Assembly: GCA_963742105.1 (NCBI GenBank)
Contig: CAVUKN010000007.1
Coordinates: 372,001 to 436,000 of the forward strand
From: Gp6-AA40 sp963742105
GTDB lineage: Bacteria; Acidobacteriota; Vicinamibacteria; Vicinamibacterales; UBA2999
Length of the DNA: 64,000 bases
Reading direction: 5' to 3'
Program-made: the position numbers and the translations under genes
Shown: one piece after another, positions 44,464-53,514 of the stretch
Numbering within the stretch: position 1 is the first letter of the stretch
Layout of the letters: every line of letters begins with the position of its first letter
Notes under the pieces: generated by a model
Told to the model about the DNA's origin: nothing
The model's input: the letters and a program-made list of their open reading frames with translations, nothing else
Databases searched by the model: none

Positions 44464-46401
44464 CTACTTGATCTCTTTTCGTTCCACTTCGTCGAGCGCG
44501 GCGCTGACGAAATCAGCGACGGGCCGCGACCCGAGGTCTCCGCCCGAACGATGACGCACAGCCACGGCAGCGTCGCCGACTTCCTTGTCCCCGAGCACCA
44601 GCATGTAGGGGACCTTCTGCAACTGCGCTTCCCGGATCTTATAGCCAATCTTCTCGACCCGGTCGTCCAGTTCGACCCGGAACCCGGCGCCGACCAGCCG
44701 CTCCTGGACCGATTTGGCATAGTCAACGTGACGGTCGGCGATCGGGAGCAGCGTCACCTGAACCGGAGCGAGCCACAGCGGCCAGGCACCAGCATAGTGC
44801 TCCAGGAGAAGCGCCAGGAACCGCTCAAAACTGCCAAAAATTGCACGGTGAATGACGACCGGCCGGTGTTCCGCGTTGTCGGCGCCGACGTACTTCAGGT
44901 CGAACCGCTGTGGCAGCTGATAGTCGAGCTGAATCGTAGCGCACTGCCACTTGCGGCCGATGGCGTCGGTAACGTCGAAGTCGATCTTGGGACCGTAGAA
45001 CGCGCCGTCACCCTCGTTGATGGTGTACGCCTGCCCGGCCGCCTCGAGAGCCTGTTTGAGTGACGCCTCGGCATGATCCCATGTCGCCACTTCGCCCAGA
45101 AATTCCTCCGGCCGCGTCGACAGCTTGACCGCAATCTCGAGCCCGAAGTCCTTGTACACACGCTGCACCAGCCGCAGGCACAGTTCGACTTCCGACGCGA
45201 TCTGCGATTCCATCACGAAGCAATGGCCATCGTCCTGGCTGAACTGACGAACCCGGGTCAGCCCGGAGAGTACGCCCGACGCTTCGTTACGATGCAGTGG
45301 CGTCTGCTCGTGATACCGGACCGGCAGGTCCTTGTAGCTGCGGACCTCGCTACCGAAGATCAGCATGTGGCCCGGGCAGTTCATCGCCTTCAGGGCCATC
45401 TCCTCGCCCTCGTCCGCGCCCTGGACCTGAAACATGTTCTGCCGGTAGTGCTGCCAGTGACCCGACGTTTCCCATAACGCCTTGTTGAAGGCGATCGGCG
45501 CCTTCACCTCGGTGTAGCCAGCCGGGACGATCACGCCGCGGATGTAGTTCGCCAACGTGTGGTAGATCGTCGTCCCCTTCGGCAGCCAGAAGGGCGCGCC
45601 GGGCGCCCACTGGTGGAACATGAACAGCTTCTGGTCCTTGCCGATCTTCCGATGGTCGCGCTTCTTCGCCTCTTCCAGCCGGCGCAGGTGCTCCTGGAGC
45701 TCCTTCTCCGACAGGAACGCCGTGCCGTAGACGCGCTGCATCGGCTGATTCCGCGCGTCGCCCTTCCAGTAGGCGTTGGAGGTCGAGAGCAGCTTGAACG
45801 CCTTCAGCTTCCCGGTCGAGGGCACGTGGGGACCCACGCAGAAGTCCACGAACGTGTCGCGGTCCTTGATCGTGTAGCAGGAGACGTCGCGCTGGCCGGC
45901 GGTCTTCTCGTCGATCAGCTGGACCTTCAACGGCTCGCCGCGATCGCTGAAGAAGTGCTTCGCTTCTTCGCGCGGCCAGAGCTGCCGCTCGTACGGCAGA
46001 TCCTGCTGCTGCATCTCGCGCATCTTCTGCTCGATGACGTCGAGATCCTCGGGGACGAAGGGGCGCGGCACGACGAAGTCGTAGAAGAAGCCCTCGTCGG
46101 TGGCCGGGCCGATTCCGCACTGCGCGCCGGGGAAAAGATTGGTTACCGCGGCCGCCAGCAGGTGCGCCGTGCTGTGCCGCACGAGCGGCAGGGCGTCAGC
46201 GGCATCCTTCTCGGTCACGATCCGGACCTGGACATCGCCTGTCAGCGGGTACGTCAGGTCCACCAGCCGGCCGTCGACGGTGGCCGCCAGCGCCGCTTTG
46301 GCCAGGCGCGGAGAGATCCCTTCCGCGACGTCGCGCACCGGCGTTCCGGCAGCGACACTGCGGCTGGAACCATCTGGGAGCGTGACTGTGACCGGGCTCA
46401 T
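44464..46401 (-). CDS. thrS: Threonine-tRNA ligase
   Basis: A 645-residue protein. The TGS domain (VTLPDGSSRSVAAGTPVRDV) is followed by the editing domain with the Zn motif HSTAHLLAAAV. The catalytic core has AMNCPGHMLIFGSEVRSYKD, RYHEQTPLHRNEASGVLSGL, RVRQFSQDDGHCFV and motif 3 HRPVVIHRAIFGSFERFLAL. The C-terminal anticodon-binding domain is present. It is first in the operon with infC, rpmI, rplT, pheS and pheT. Confidence 0.97.
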   Translation of the reverse strand: MSPVTVTLPDGSSRSVAAGTPVRDVAEGISPRLAKAALAATVDGRLVDLTYPLTGDVQVRIVTEKDAADALPLVRHSTAHLLAAAVTNLFPGAQCGIGPATDEGFFYDFVVPRPFVPEDLDVIEQKMREMQQQDLPYERQLWPREEAKHFFSDRGEPLKVQLIDEKTAGQRDVSCYTIKDRDTFVDFCVGPHVPSTGKLKAFKLLSTSNAYWKGDARNQPMQRVYGTAFLSEKELQEHLRRLEEAKKRDHRKIGKDQKLFMFHQWAPGAPFWLPKGTTIYHTLANYIRGVIVPAGYTEVKAPIAFNKALWETSGHWQHYRQNMFQVQGADEGEEMALKAMNCPGHMLIFGSEVRSYKDLPVRYHEQTPLHRNEASGVLSGLTRVRQFSQDDGHCFVMESQIASEVELCLRLVQRVYKDFGLEIAVKLSTRPEEFLGEVATWDHAEASLKQALEAAGQAYTINEGDGAFYGPKIDFDVTDAIGRKWQCATIQLDYQLPQRFDLKYVGADNAEHRPVVIHRAIFGSFERFLALLLEHYAGAWPLWLAPVQVTLLPIADRHVDYAKSVQERLVGAGFRVELDDRVEKIGYKIREAQLQKVPYMLVLGDKEVGDAAVAVRHRSGGDLGSRPVADFVSAALDEVERKEIK

Positions 46402-46705
46402 TCGGAAGTTAAAAGTTAAAAGTTAAAAGTGTGAAAGTGGAAAGTGGAAAGTAAGTGCGGAAGTGCGTCGAGACAATTCGCGGCGGGGGCGCCTTCGATT
46501 CCTGCAGCCTGCTTTTCCGTTTCAATTTCCAGTTTTGACCACTGCATCCTTCGCGAAGGGCTTTCCGTCAATCCGCTACCGCCCGCTTCTCGAGGTATGG
46601 TGGGCAATCTTCGTGAGTGCTCGCTGCCCGCCGTCTGCAGGTGCCTCGCATGCGAAGGTTGGCTCGCCAACCGTAGCTCGGCTCGCAATGCCGCCGAGCG
46701 AAGGT
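46402..46705. other. thrS upstream region with AAAAGTT/GAAAGTG heptamers
   Basis: 46406-46455 holds three AAAAGTT and three GAAAGTG units in tandem, right before the thrS start. No gene is seen in the remaining ~250 bases up to tRNA-Val. No T-box specifier or antiterminator is recognised. Confidence 0.65.
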
Positions 46706-46782
46706 TGGTAGGCGCGGGTGGACTCGAACCACTGACCTCCTCCGTGTCAGGGAGGCGCTCTAACCAACTGAGCTACGCGCCT
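46706..46782 (-). tRNA. tRNA-Val (GAC)
   Basis: Minus strand: acceptor AGGCGCG pairs with CGCGCCT. D-arm AGCTCAGTTGGTTAGAGC. Anticodon arm CCTCC-CTGACAC-GGAGG with GAC at 34-36. T-loop TTCGAGT. The discriminator A is followed by an encoded CCA. 77 bases including CCA. Confidence 0.96.
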
Positions 46783-46927
46783 GTTTGTCGCGAATACACG
46801 CGAAAAAACGAACCCCCAGTATACAGGGGGTCTGGGCTCCCGGGAAAGGGAGCCCGGGAAGGAAGTTCGACGTGAGATGCGCGCAGTCAGAAGTCGGTGT
46901 TATCTGACTGCGTCTTTCGTTGGCTGG

Positions 46928-48115
46928 CTACGCGGCTTTCTTCTCGACCTTCTCGACCACCTCGCCGGCGACAACCTTGAGGGCGCGTTCGAGAATCGGA
47001 TCGCCAGGCGGCGGTGTCGACCCGAATTCCACGTCGGGCTCGTCGACCTCGACTTCGGGCATCAGTCCCTTTTCGTGGAGCTCTTTGCCGTCGGGCAACT
47101 GGTAGCGCAGGTTGCTGAGGAGCAGGCCGCTGCCGTCCGGCAGCTTGACGAGTTTCTGCCGCGCCGTGCGGCCAAGCGTCCGTTCGCCCACCGTTTCCGC
47201 CCGCTTGTTGCCGATGAGGGCAGCCGCAAACACTTCCGCGGCGCCCGAGGTGCCTGGATTGGTCAGCAGGACAACGCGAGACGTGATCGCCCCGTCGCCC
47301 GCCATCGCGGTGACCGTTTCCTTGGCGGTTTTCGCCTGTTTCACCGAGAGCGTTCCCGACTTGACGAACAAACGCGCTGCGGCGAGGCCATCGTCCAGAT
47401 CGCCACGCGCCGCGCCACGCAGATCGATGATGAAGCGCGACGCGCCCGTCTTCGCCAGAGCGTCGAATGCCTGCTTGAGACGGCCTGGCGTGTCCTTGCT
47501 GAATTCCTGGATGCGCACGTAGCCGGTGGACGGGTCGGCCATCTTCGACGTGAGGTCGGGTGACGACGACCGTTCACGCACGACCGTCATCTCGTGCGGA
47601 TCTGCTGCGTTGCCGCGAATGACGAGCAGCATGACCTTGCTTCCCGCGGCGCCGTGCAGCAGCCGCATCCCCTCATACGCTGACATGTCGCGAGTGGCCT
47701 TGCCGTCGATGGCGCGGATGTAGTCGCCGGAGCGCAATCCGGCCTTGGCGGCTGGGGAGCCATCGCGGGCCGACACCACCCGCAGGTAGTACTGCCGGAC
47801 CAGTTCGACCCCGATGTCGGCGGCGCCGGGGCTGGTGTTGCTCTCGAACGTCTTGACGAGCTCAGGGGTGAGGAATGCGCTGTCGGCATCCAGGCCATCT
47901 GCGAGCCCGCGCATCGCGCCGCGCATCGCCTGCTTCACGTCCACTTCCTCGACGTAGTTGTTCAGGACGAGGGAGACCACGTCTTCGAACACACGCAGGT
48001 GCTGCAGCGTGTCGTCCTTGGCGGCCATCGCCTGCCCGAGATATCCGCCAATCAGCGTGAAGGCAATGACCGGCGTCGAGATGAGCAGGACCCACAGGCG
48101 CGTCCGAGATGTCAT
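46928..48115 (-). CDS. S41 (CtpA-like) peptidase homologue with altered active site
   Basis: A 395-residue protein with an N-terminal membrane/signal helix (LWVLLISTPVIAFTLIGGYL), a PDZ domain at about 96-180 and an S41 fold (FIIDLRGAARGDLDDGLAAA). The nucleophile segment reads PGTSGAAEVFAAAL (288-300) where active enzymes have S-A-S-A-S-E. The dyad Lys position is Arg316 in ERTLGRTARQ; Gln320 is kept. It may be a pseudoprotease or use a shifted Ser290. It lies 20 bases after an EnvC-like gene, the usual envC-ctpA order. ATG 48115 is chosen. Confidence 0.85.
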   Translation of the reverse strand: MTSRTRLWVLLISTPVIAFTLIGGYLGQAMAAKDDTLQHLRVFEDVVSLVLNNYVEEVDVKQAMRGAMRGLADGLDADSAFLTPELVKTFESNTSPGAADIGVELVRQYYLRVVSARDGSPAAKAGLRSGDYIRAIDGKATRDMSAYEGMRLLHGAAGSKVMLLVIRGNAADPHEMTVVRERSSSPDLTSKMADPSTGYVRIQEFSKDTPGRLKQAFDALAKTGASRFIIDLRGAARGDLDDGLAAARLFVKSGTLSVKQAKTAKETVTAMAGDGAITSRVVLLTNPGTSGAAEVFAAALIGNKRAETVGERTLGRTARQKLVKLPDGSGLLLSNLRYQLPDGKELHEKGLMPEVEVDEPDVEFGSTPPPGDPILERALKVVAGEVVEKVEKKAA

Positions 48116-48135
48116 CTGGCAACTCCCAACAGTTC

Positions 48136-49305
48136 TTAACGAGGCTTCAACCATTGTAGGGGATCGACCGAACGACCGTCGATGCGGACCTCAAAATACA
48201 GTCCGGGCATGGAATCCGGGCCGGTCCCGGTGCGTCCGAGCTCCGTTCCGGCTTCCACGGCGGTTCCCCGTTCGACCGCGGCCGACCCCAGCGAGCCGTA
48301 CAGGGTGAACGCCCTGCCACCGTGATCGACGATCACCAGGGTGCCAAAGCCGGTGAACGGCCCGGCGAACGCAACGGTTCCCCCGTGAACGGCCCGGACC
48401 GGCGTTCCCTCCGGCACCGCGATCTCGATGCCATTTCTGACGGTGGTCCCTGCGGGCCGGTTGCTCTGCCCGAAGCGTCCTGTGAGTCGTCCGGTCACCG
48501 GCCAGTCCAGGACGCCGCGAAACGGCGCGATCGGTACCTCCACGGGACCAGGCCCCGAGGACGTGATCTGCTGCAGCTTTTCGTAGGTCACTTGCAGCTC
48601 GCCCAGGAACTGCGCCGTCAGGTCGCGCCGCGCGTCGATTCGGTTGATCAGGGCGGCCCGCGCAGTCACCGCCCGTTGGGCGGCGGTTCTCGCCCGTTCG
48701 GCGTCCTGCTGCTGCCGCCGGAGCTCCGCGGCGTTCATTTCCTGGTTCGCGCGCTCGGCGCGGAGTGCCGCCAACGTGGCGCGATGCTGCTCGATCCGGC
48801 GTTCATTGATCCGCGACATCGATGCGATGGCGCGCGTCGCGCGGGCGAACTCGCGCGCGTCGTTCGCGGCGAACAGCATCGCCGCATAGCCCGTACGGCG
48901 CCGCTTGTAGATATCGACGAGCTGCGTGCGGAGATCCGGCAACTGCGCCTGCCTCTCCCGTTCCAGCGCCTCGATCCGGACCGTAGTCGCATCGAGCGCC
49001 TGCTGTGCGGCATTCGCGGCTGCTTCCGCCTGCCGCGCCTCCTCCGTGCGGAGATCACGTTCGACCTCGAGCTGCCGCAGGTCCCCGAGCAGCGACCGCG
49101 ACTGGGCGGCCAGTTGCCCGGCTTCGCGCTGCAGCGCCTGCATCCGTTCACTCACACGCGTTGGAGCGTCCGGGCGAGGCGCCTGCGCGAGCGCGACAAC
49201 GCCGGCGAGGAGCAGGAGTGCTGCAGTGGTCAGAGTCGCCGTGCGCCCAGGGCGACGCCGTTCAGATCCGCAGCGGCCGAGTCGAGGCAGCAAGCCGCCC
49301 GTCAC
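48136..49305 (-). CDS. EnvC-like murein hydrolase activator (degenerate LytM)
   Basis: 389 residues from GTG 49305. A signal helix (TAALLLLAGVVALAQA) precedes two long coiled coils (about residues 50-250). The C-terminal LytM fold reads RNGIEIAVPEGTPVRAVHGG, TLYGSLGSAAV and GLYFEVRIDG. The zinc ligands of active M23 enzymes (HxxxD, the H of YxHL, HxH) are all replaced: Asn, Glu, Gly and Tyr. As in EnvC, it should activate amidases rather than cut peptidoglycan. It is divergent from ruvX with about 37 bases between, and TATAAT lies there. Confidence 0.88.
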   Translation of the reverse strand: MTGGLLPRLGRCGSERRRPGRTATLTTAALLLLAGVVALAQAPRPDAPTRVSERMQALQREAGQLAAQSRSLLGDLRQLEVERDLRTEEARQAEAAANAAQQALDATTVRIEALERERQAQLPDLRTQLVDIYKRRRTGYAAMLFAANDAREFARATRAIASMSRINERRIEQHRATLAALRAERANQEMNAAELRRQQQDAERARTAAQRAVTARAALINRIDARRDLTAQFLGELQVTYEKLQQITSSGPGPVEVPIAPFRGVLDWPVTGRLTGRFGQSNRPAGTTVRNGIEIAVPEGTPVRAVHGGTVAFAGPFTGFGTLVIVDHGGRAFTLYGSLGSAAVERGTAVEAGTELGRTGTGPDSMPGLYFEVRIDGRSVDPLQWLKPR

Positions 49306-49342
49306 ATCTGGCGAAGCTCCCAAAGTGCGAGAATTATAGGGC

Positions 49343-49810
49343 GTGAGTCGCATCGTTGCCTTCGACGTCGGGGAGCGCCGGATCGGCGTCGCGGTCAGCG
49401 ATGCGTCGTGCACGCTCGCGCGGCCGCTCGGCACGCTTCAGGTGAGGGGCGTCGACGCCGGCGCCATCAACACGGCGGCGAACGAAGTGGCGCGTCTGGC
49501 CGCCGAAGACGACGGTGTGTCGGCGGTGGTGGTGGGGCTGCCCCGGCGCCTCGACGGCTCACCGAATGAGATGACCCCACGGGTCGAACGTTTCGCGCGC
49601 GGCCTGGCAGCGCGCACACGGCTGCCCGTCACGTTTCAGGACGAGCGATTGAGCAGCTACGAGGCCGAGAGCCGACTGGGTCTGCGCGAGAAGGACTGGC
49701 GCATCCGGAAGCAGCGTCTCGATGCCGCCGCGGCCGCAGTGATACTGCAGGACTATCTCGATACGCGTCCCGGTCGTGTGGTGCCGATGACCGATACCCC
49801 GGACTTCTAG
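49343..49810 (+). CDS. ruvX: Putative pre-16S rRNA nuclease RuvX/YqgF
   Basis: A 155-residue RNase H-fold protein: IVAFDVGERRIGVAVSDASC, VVVGLPRRLDGSPNEMTPRV, VTFQDERLSSYEAESRL and RLDAAAAAVILQDYLD. The acidic site residues (Asp in FDVG, Glu in DERLSS, Asp in KQRLDAAAAAV) are kept. It is thought to trim the 5' end of pre-16S rRNA. GTG start. It is followed by mltG in the same direction, as in many genomes. Confidence 0.93.
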   Translation: MSRIVAFDVGERRIGVAVSDASCTLARPLGTLQVRGVDAGAINTAANEVARLAAEDDGVSAVVVGLPRRLDGSPNEMTPRVERFARGLAARTRLPVTFQDERLSSYEAESRLGLREKDWRIRKQRLDAAAAAVILQDYLDTRPGRVVPMTDTPDF

Positions 49811-49947
49811 GTATTGCAGAGCGCAATGACAACTTCCAATCGGCGTCGCTCGACCCATTCAGACTTCCAGGCGCGGAGGTGTGAGTCGGGAGTTGGATAT
49901 CGGGGAGTTGGGAACCGTTACCCGTTCGGTTTATCAGGTCGTAGTCC

Positions 49948-50994
49948 ATGTCGATCCGCAAGGTTGCGCTCGGTTTCATCTTGTTCATCGTGTTCGTCGT
50001 CGGGGTTCCGGTGTTCGTCGGAACGACTCTCTGGGTACGAATGACGGACCTCTATCGCGGCTACAGCGAGACCGAGCAGTTCGTGGAGATTCCGCAGGGC
50101 GCGGGCACTGCCGACATCGGTCAGCGGCTGGTCGATGCGGGCGTCGTCAAGGACACCTGGACGTTCCGTGCCGCCGTCTGGTGGACAGGCGACTCACGCA
50201 AGCTCAAGGCCGGCGAGTACCGGTTCGATCGGCCGGTCAGCGCCGTCAGCGTGGTCGAGAAGATCGCGCGTGGTGATGTGTATGGCCGTCGTGTGACGTT
50301 TCCGGAGGGGCTGACGATCCTCGAGATGGCGAAGGTCTACGAGTCGCACGGGCTCGGCCGCGCCGCCGATTTCGTCGCCGCCGCCCGCGACGTCTCGCGG
50401 ATTGCCGCTCTCGACCCTGGAGCGCGCGACCTGGAGGGCTACCTGTTTCCTGAAACGTACATGCTGCCGCGGGGTATTCCGGCGGCGCGGCTGATCGATC
50501 AGATGGTGGGGCGCTTCCTGACGGTGTTCACCGAGGAGATGCGTCAACAGGCGATGGCGCAGGGTAGAACCGTTCGTGAGGTGGTCACGCTGGCGTCGCT
50601 GGTCGAGAAGGAGACCGCGCAGCCCGACGAGCGGCCGCTCGTTGCTGCGGTGTACCGGAACCGGATGAAGATTGGGATGGGGATGCAGGCGGATCCGACG
50701 GTCGTGTATGCCTTACAGAAGGCGGGTCGCTACGACGGCAATATTCACAAGCAGGATCTCGCGTTCGATTCGCCCTACAACACCTACCGATATCCTGGCC
50801 TTCCGCCCGGACCGATCGCGTCGCCCGGCAAAGCCTCGCTCGAGGCGGCGCTCTCGCCCGCGGACGTGAAGTATCTCTACTTCGTCAGCCGCAACGACGG
50901 GACGCACGTGTTTGCGGACTCGCTCGAGGCGCACAACCGCAACGTGCAGAAGTTTCAGGTGGAGTATTTCCGGGCGCAGCGGGGGAGACGCTAG
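49948..50994 (+). CDS. mltG: Endolytic murein transglycosylase MltG
   Basis: A 348-residue protein. One N-terminal membrane helix (VALGFILFIVFVVGVPVFVG) is followed by a LysM-like subdomain. The catalytic domain has LEGYLFPETYMLPRGI, VVTLASLVEKETAQPDERPL, VAAVYRNRMKIGMGMQADPT and PYNTYRYPGLPPGPIASPGK. The catalytic Glu is in LVEKE. It cuts nascent glycan strands at the inner membrane. Confidence 0.96.
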   Translation: MSIRKVALGFILFIVFVVGVPVFVGTTLWVRMTDLYRGYSETEQFVEIPQGAGTADIGQRLVDAGVVKDTWTFRAAVWWTGDSRKLKAGEYRFDRPVSAVSVVEKIARGDVYGRRVTFPEGLTILEMAKVYESHGLGRAADFVAAARDVSRIAALDPGARDLEGYLFPETYMLPRGIPAARLIDQMVGRFLTVFTEEMRQQAMAQGRTVREVVTLASLVEKETAQPDERPLVAAVYRNRMKIGMGMQADPTVVYALQKAGRYDGNIHKQDLAFDSPYNTYRYPGLPPGPIASPGKASLEAALSPADVKYLYFVSRNDGTHVFADSLEAHNRNVQKFQVEYFRAQRGRR

Positions 50995-51041
50995 ATGCTG
51001 GCTCGTAGCCGGTAGCGGGTAGCCGCTGGGATCGTTCAGGT

Positions 51042-51410
51042 TCACGGTTCGATTTCGGCGCGAACCGTATCGAGCAAACCATTCAGCATACGTCCCACTC
51101 TTTCTGTCTGCGCTCGTAGTCGTTCGTAGTCCGTTTGCGACAACAATCCGACACGGCGAGCAATTTCGAGTTGCACCTCGACCTCACCTTGCGACCCGAG
51201 CGCGATGTCGAGGTGATGGGCGAACGCTCGCTGGCGTCGGCGCCGTTTGCCTTCACCGATGTTCGACGGCACTGAGATCGCCGCGCGACGCAGTTGACTC
51301 GTGAGGCCAAATCGTTCGTCCGCGGGGAACGCCCTGGTAACTGAATAGACGTCAACAACCAGGTCCATCGCGTCACGCCACACTTGCAAGTCACGAAATG
51401 AGGACGGCAC
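51042..51410 (-). CDS. Four-helix bundle protein (23S rRNA IVP-like)
   Basis: 122 residues from GTG 51410: SFRDLQVWRDAMDLVVDVYS, FPADERFGLTSQLRRAAISV, PSNIGEGKRRRRQRAFAHHL, GSQGEVEVQLEIARRVGLL. This is the TIGR02436/S23 four-helix bundle family, named from genes inside 23S rRNA intervening sequences but often free-standing as here. The function is unknown. The frame remains open upstream, but only the part from 51410 is family-like. Confidence 0.88.
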   Translation of the reverse strand: MPSSFRDLQVWRDAMDLVVDVYSVTRAFPADERFGLTSQLRRAAISVPSNIGEGKRRRRQRAFAHHLDIALGSQGEVEVQLEIARRVGLLSQTDYERLRAQTERVGRMLNGLLDTVRAEIEP

Positions 51411-51611
51411 CGACCTTCGATGTCTGCAGGTCTCGTGCTCACCGGGGTATCGCTTATCAGCCAACATTTTGCGCCCCGAGCGTTGCAGCAACCGCGACTC
51501 TGCATGCCAACCGCATTGCCATTTCTGCGGAGAATCACCGCCTACCGACTGGCCACCGGCCACCAGCCCCAGCTAGTGTTGTGACCGTGGCGTAGTGCCC
51601 CGCGGCACCGC

Positions 51612-51765
51612 GCCACACGGCGCCAGTGCGAGTCCGTATGGCCGGAGGAAAACCGTGGCAAGTGTTTTGGCATAGCCGCCCTCTCCGGCGGCGGAGCTGA
51701 GGGGCGCGGATCAAGGCGGTTTTCCGGAGCGCCGTACGGATTCGCGCTGGTGCGCTGGCGCGTAC
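51612..51765. repeat. Long imperfect inverted repeat, possible MITE or ncRNA
   Basis: The left arm starts GCGCCAGTGCGAGTCCGTAT and ends GGAAAACCG. The right arm, reverse complemented, starts GCGCACCAGCGCGAATCCGT and ends GGAAAACCG. Arms are about 45 bases with a ~60-base GC-rich loop that itself can fold (CCGCC...GGCGG). No ORF. Confidence 0.6.
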
Positions 51766-51839
51766 AAGCGGATCAGAACGCCTCGGTCGGGGCACCAGAT
51801 ACCCGCTACGGCCACCGGCTACGAGCTACCAGCTACCAG

Positions 51840-52685
51840 CTACTCAACGTACTTCGGCGCCTTCGGCAGGTTGGCGTGCGTCGCGATGTCGTGTTCGATC
51901 CAGAGCTGCGCGCCAGTCTGCTTGAGGAAGATCTCGATCCGGTTCCGGCTGACCTTCGACTGAGCGGCGTTGAACTCGAATGAGGGCGTCTTCCCGGTCG
52001 TGCGCTCCTCAGGGTAGTGATACAGATCGCCCGCCAGCACGATCGGCCCGCGTGTCGCTGTCTTCACGAACAGCACCTGGTGACCAGGCGTGTGGCCGGG
52101 TGTCGACATCATCACGACGGAGCCATCACCGAAGACGTCGAAGTCTTCGTTCTCGAGCAGCTTGGTCTTCGCATCTTTCAGGGCGCTGAACGTCGCCGGC
52201 GCCATGATTTGCGCCGGTGGCCCCGCGAACATCGCGTCGCGCTCGGCCTTCTGGACGATCCACGTGGATCCCGCGAACACATTGGCGTTGGCGGTGTGAT
52301 CGGAATGGTAGTGCGACATCGCGAAGTAGGTGATGTCGGACGGCTTGTAGCCGGCTGCGGCGAGTTGCGGCAGCAGCGGCTTGGTCGCCGTCGAGATGCC
52401 TTCTTTCACCGGTTCGCTTCCCTTGAACTGGCTGTCGGCGATGACGCCCGCGTCCCACATCAGCGTCCCCTTGGGATGGACGACGAGGTAGGACTGCGCG
52501 GTGAAGTCCACGGCCTTGAGCTCACTGCGCTCGAACCCGAAGTACTGTTTGGGATCCAGGCCGCTCAGCGTGCCGTTGTCGAACACATAGATGCGCGGCG
52601 ACTTGACCGACGCCGGCGGAGCCTGGGCGAGCGGCGCCGCGGCGAACAGGGCGGCAACGGCCATCGTGAGCAACAACCGGCGCAT
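51840..52685 (-). CDS. Secreted metallo-beta-lactamase-fold hydrolase (AHL lactonase-like)
   Basis: A 281-residue protein with a signal peptide (RLLLTMAVAALFAAAPLAQA). The metal motif is SHYHSDHTANANVF, followed by TPGHTPGHQVLF, AGDLYHYPEE and IEHDIATHA, giving the HxHxDH, His, Asp and His ligands. The overall layout resembles N-acyl homoserine lactonases, but other lactones or esters are possible substrates. Export suggests activity in the periplasm or outside. Confidence 0.85.
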   Translation of the reverse strand: MRRLLLTMAVAALFAAAPLAQAPPASVKSPRIYVFDNGTLSGLDPKQYFGFERSELKAVDFTAQSYLVVHPKGTLMWDAGVIADSQFKGSEPVKEGISTATKPLLPQLAAAGYKPSDITYFAMSHYHSDHTANANVFAGSTWIVQKAERDAMFAGPPAQIMAPATFSALKDAKTKLLENEDFDVFGDGSVVMMSTPGHTPGHQVLFVKTATRGPIVLAGDLYHYPEERTTGKTPSFEFNAAQSKVSRNRIEIFLKQTGAQLWIEHDIATHANLPKAPKYVE

Positions 52686-52712
52686 TGGCGGAACTCCTTC
52701 GGAAGACGAAAG

Positions 52713-53336
52713 TCACGACTGAGAGTCGATGACGAGGGCAATGGAGCCCGTCGAGCGCACTCGGTCCGCGCGAACACAGATCATAAGCCCGGTTGACCAC
52801 TCGAGCGGGGTGACCTGGAACTCTTGAAGCGCCGACAGCGTGTCGATCAGCGCCGCAGCCTTCGGCGCGTGATCGTCAGGCCAGTTCGGTTGCGGCAACA
52901 TGTCGTCGACCAGATAGATCCCGCCGCGCTTTACCAGCGAGAGCGCCCGACCGAGGTCCGAATACTTGCCGGGCCAGGCATCGGCATAAATGAGGTCGAA
53001 TTCGTCGCTGGTTTTCGAGAGGAAGGCGCCCCCATCTTCGAGGACAAGTCGAAGCCGTGGATCGGAGCCCAGTTCTTCCCGCGCAATAGCCTGGGTGGTC
53101 GGATCCACATCGACCGACGTAAGCGTCGCGCTCGCGTCCATGCCGTCGAGCATCCAGCAGGTCCCGAGTCCACAGCCGGTGCCGAGCTCGAGAAACGTTC
53201 CGCCGGGCTTGGTGGCGACGAGCGTTCGGAGCAGCGAGCCGGTGAGCACGTCCGAGTTCATGCCGAACGCGACCGCCTGCGAGCGTTCCAGGATGCGGCG
53301 GTAACTCCGAGGCAGGCAAGGGTTCTTATGGTTCAC
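52713..53336 (-). CDS. Class I SAM-dependent methyltransferase (O-methyltransferase-like)
   Basis: A 207-residue protein. GGTFLELGTGCGLGTCWML is the SAM-binding glycine motif. LTSVDVDPTTQAIAREEL binds the ribose. FDLIYADAWPGKYSDLGRAL and GGIYLVDDMLPQPNW follow as in catechol-type O-methyltransferases. The substrate is unknown. It sits alone between the lactonase-like gene and the nadK cluster. Confidence 0.85.
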   Translation of the reverse strand: MNHKNPCLPRSYRRILERSQAVAFGMNSDVLTGSLLRTLVATKPGGTFLELGTGCGLGTCWMLDGMDASATLTSVDVDPTTQAIAREELGSDPRLRLVLEDGGAFLSKTSDEFDLIYADAWPGKYSDLGRALSLVKRGGIYLVDDMLPQPNWPDDHAPKAAALIDTLSALQEFQVTPLEWSTGLMICVRADRVRSTGSIALVIDSQS

Positions 53337-53468
53337 GCCAGCCGCTCTCGGTATACGACTCGAGCCGCCAGTGCCCCTTGATCGCGGTCACGGCACCTGT
53401 GGCAAGGCGAATACGGCGACAGCCAAAAGCAGCACGGTCACGCGCTATCACCGCACGACATCATCCAT

Positions 53469-53512
53469 CGCCAATCACAAATCACAAATCACAAATCGCA
53501 AATCGCCAATTC
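53469..53512. repeat. Heptamer repeats (CAAATCA type) before nadK stop
   Basis: CCAATCACAAATCACAAATC then ACAAATCGCAAATCGCCAAT: about six 7-bp units. Confidence 0.8.
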
Positions 53513-53514
53513 TC

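Noticed and set aside
46402..46705. T-box or amino-acid leader for thrS
   Set aside because: No specifier loop, antiterminator motif or leader peptide rich in Thr codons is found; the space is mostly heptamer repeats.
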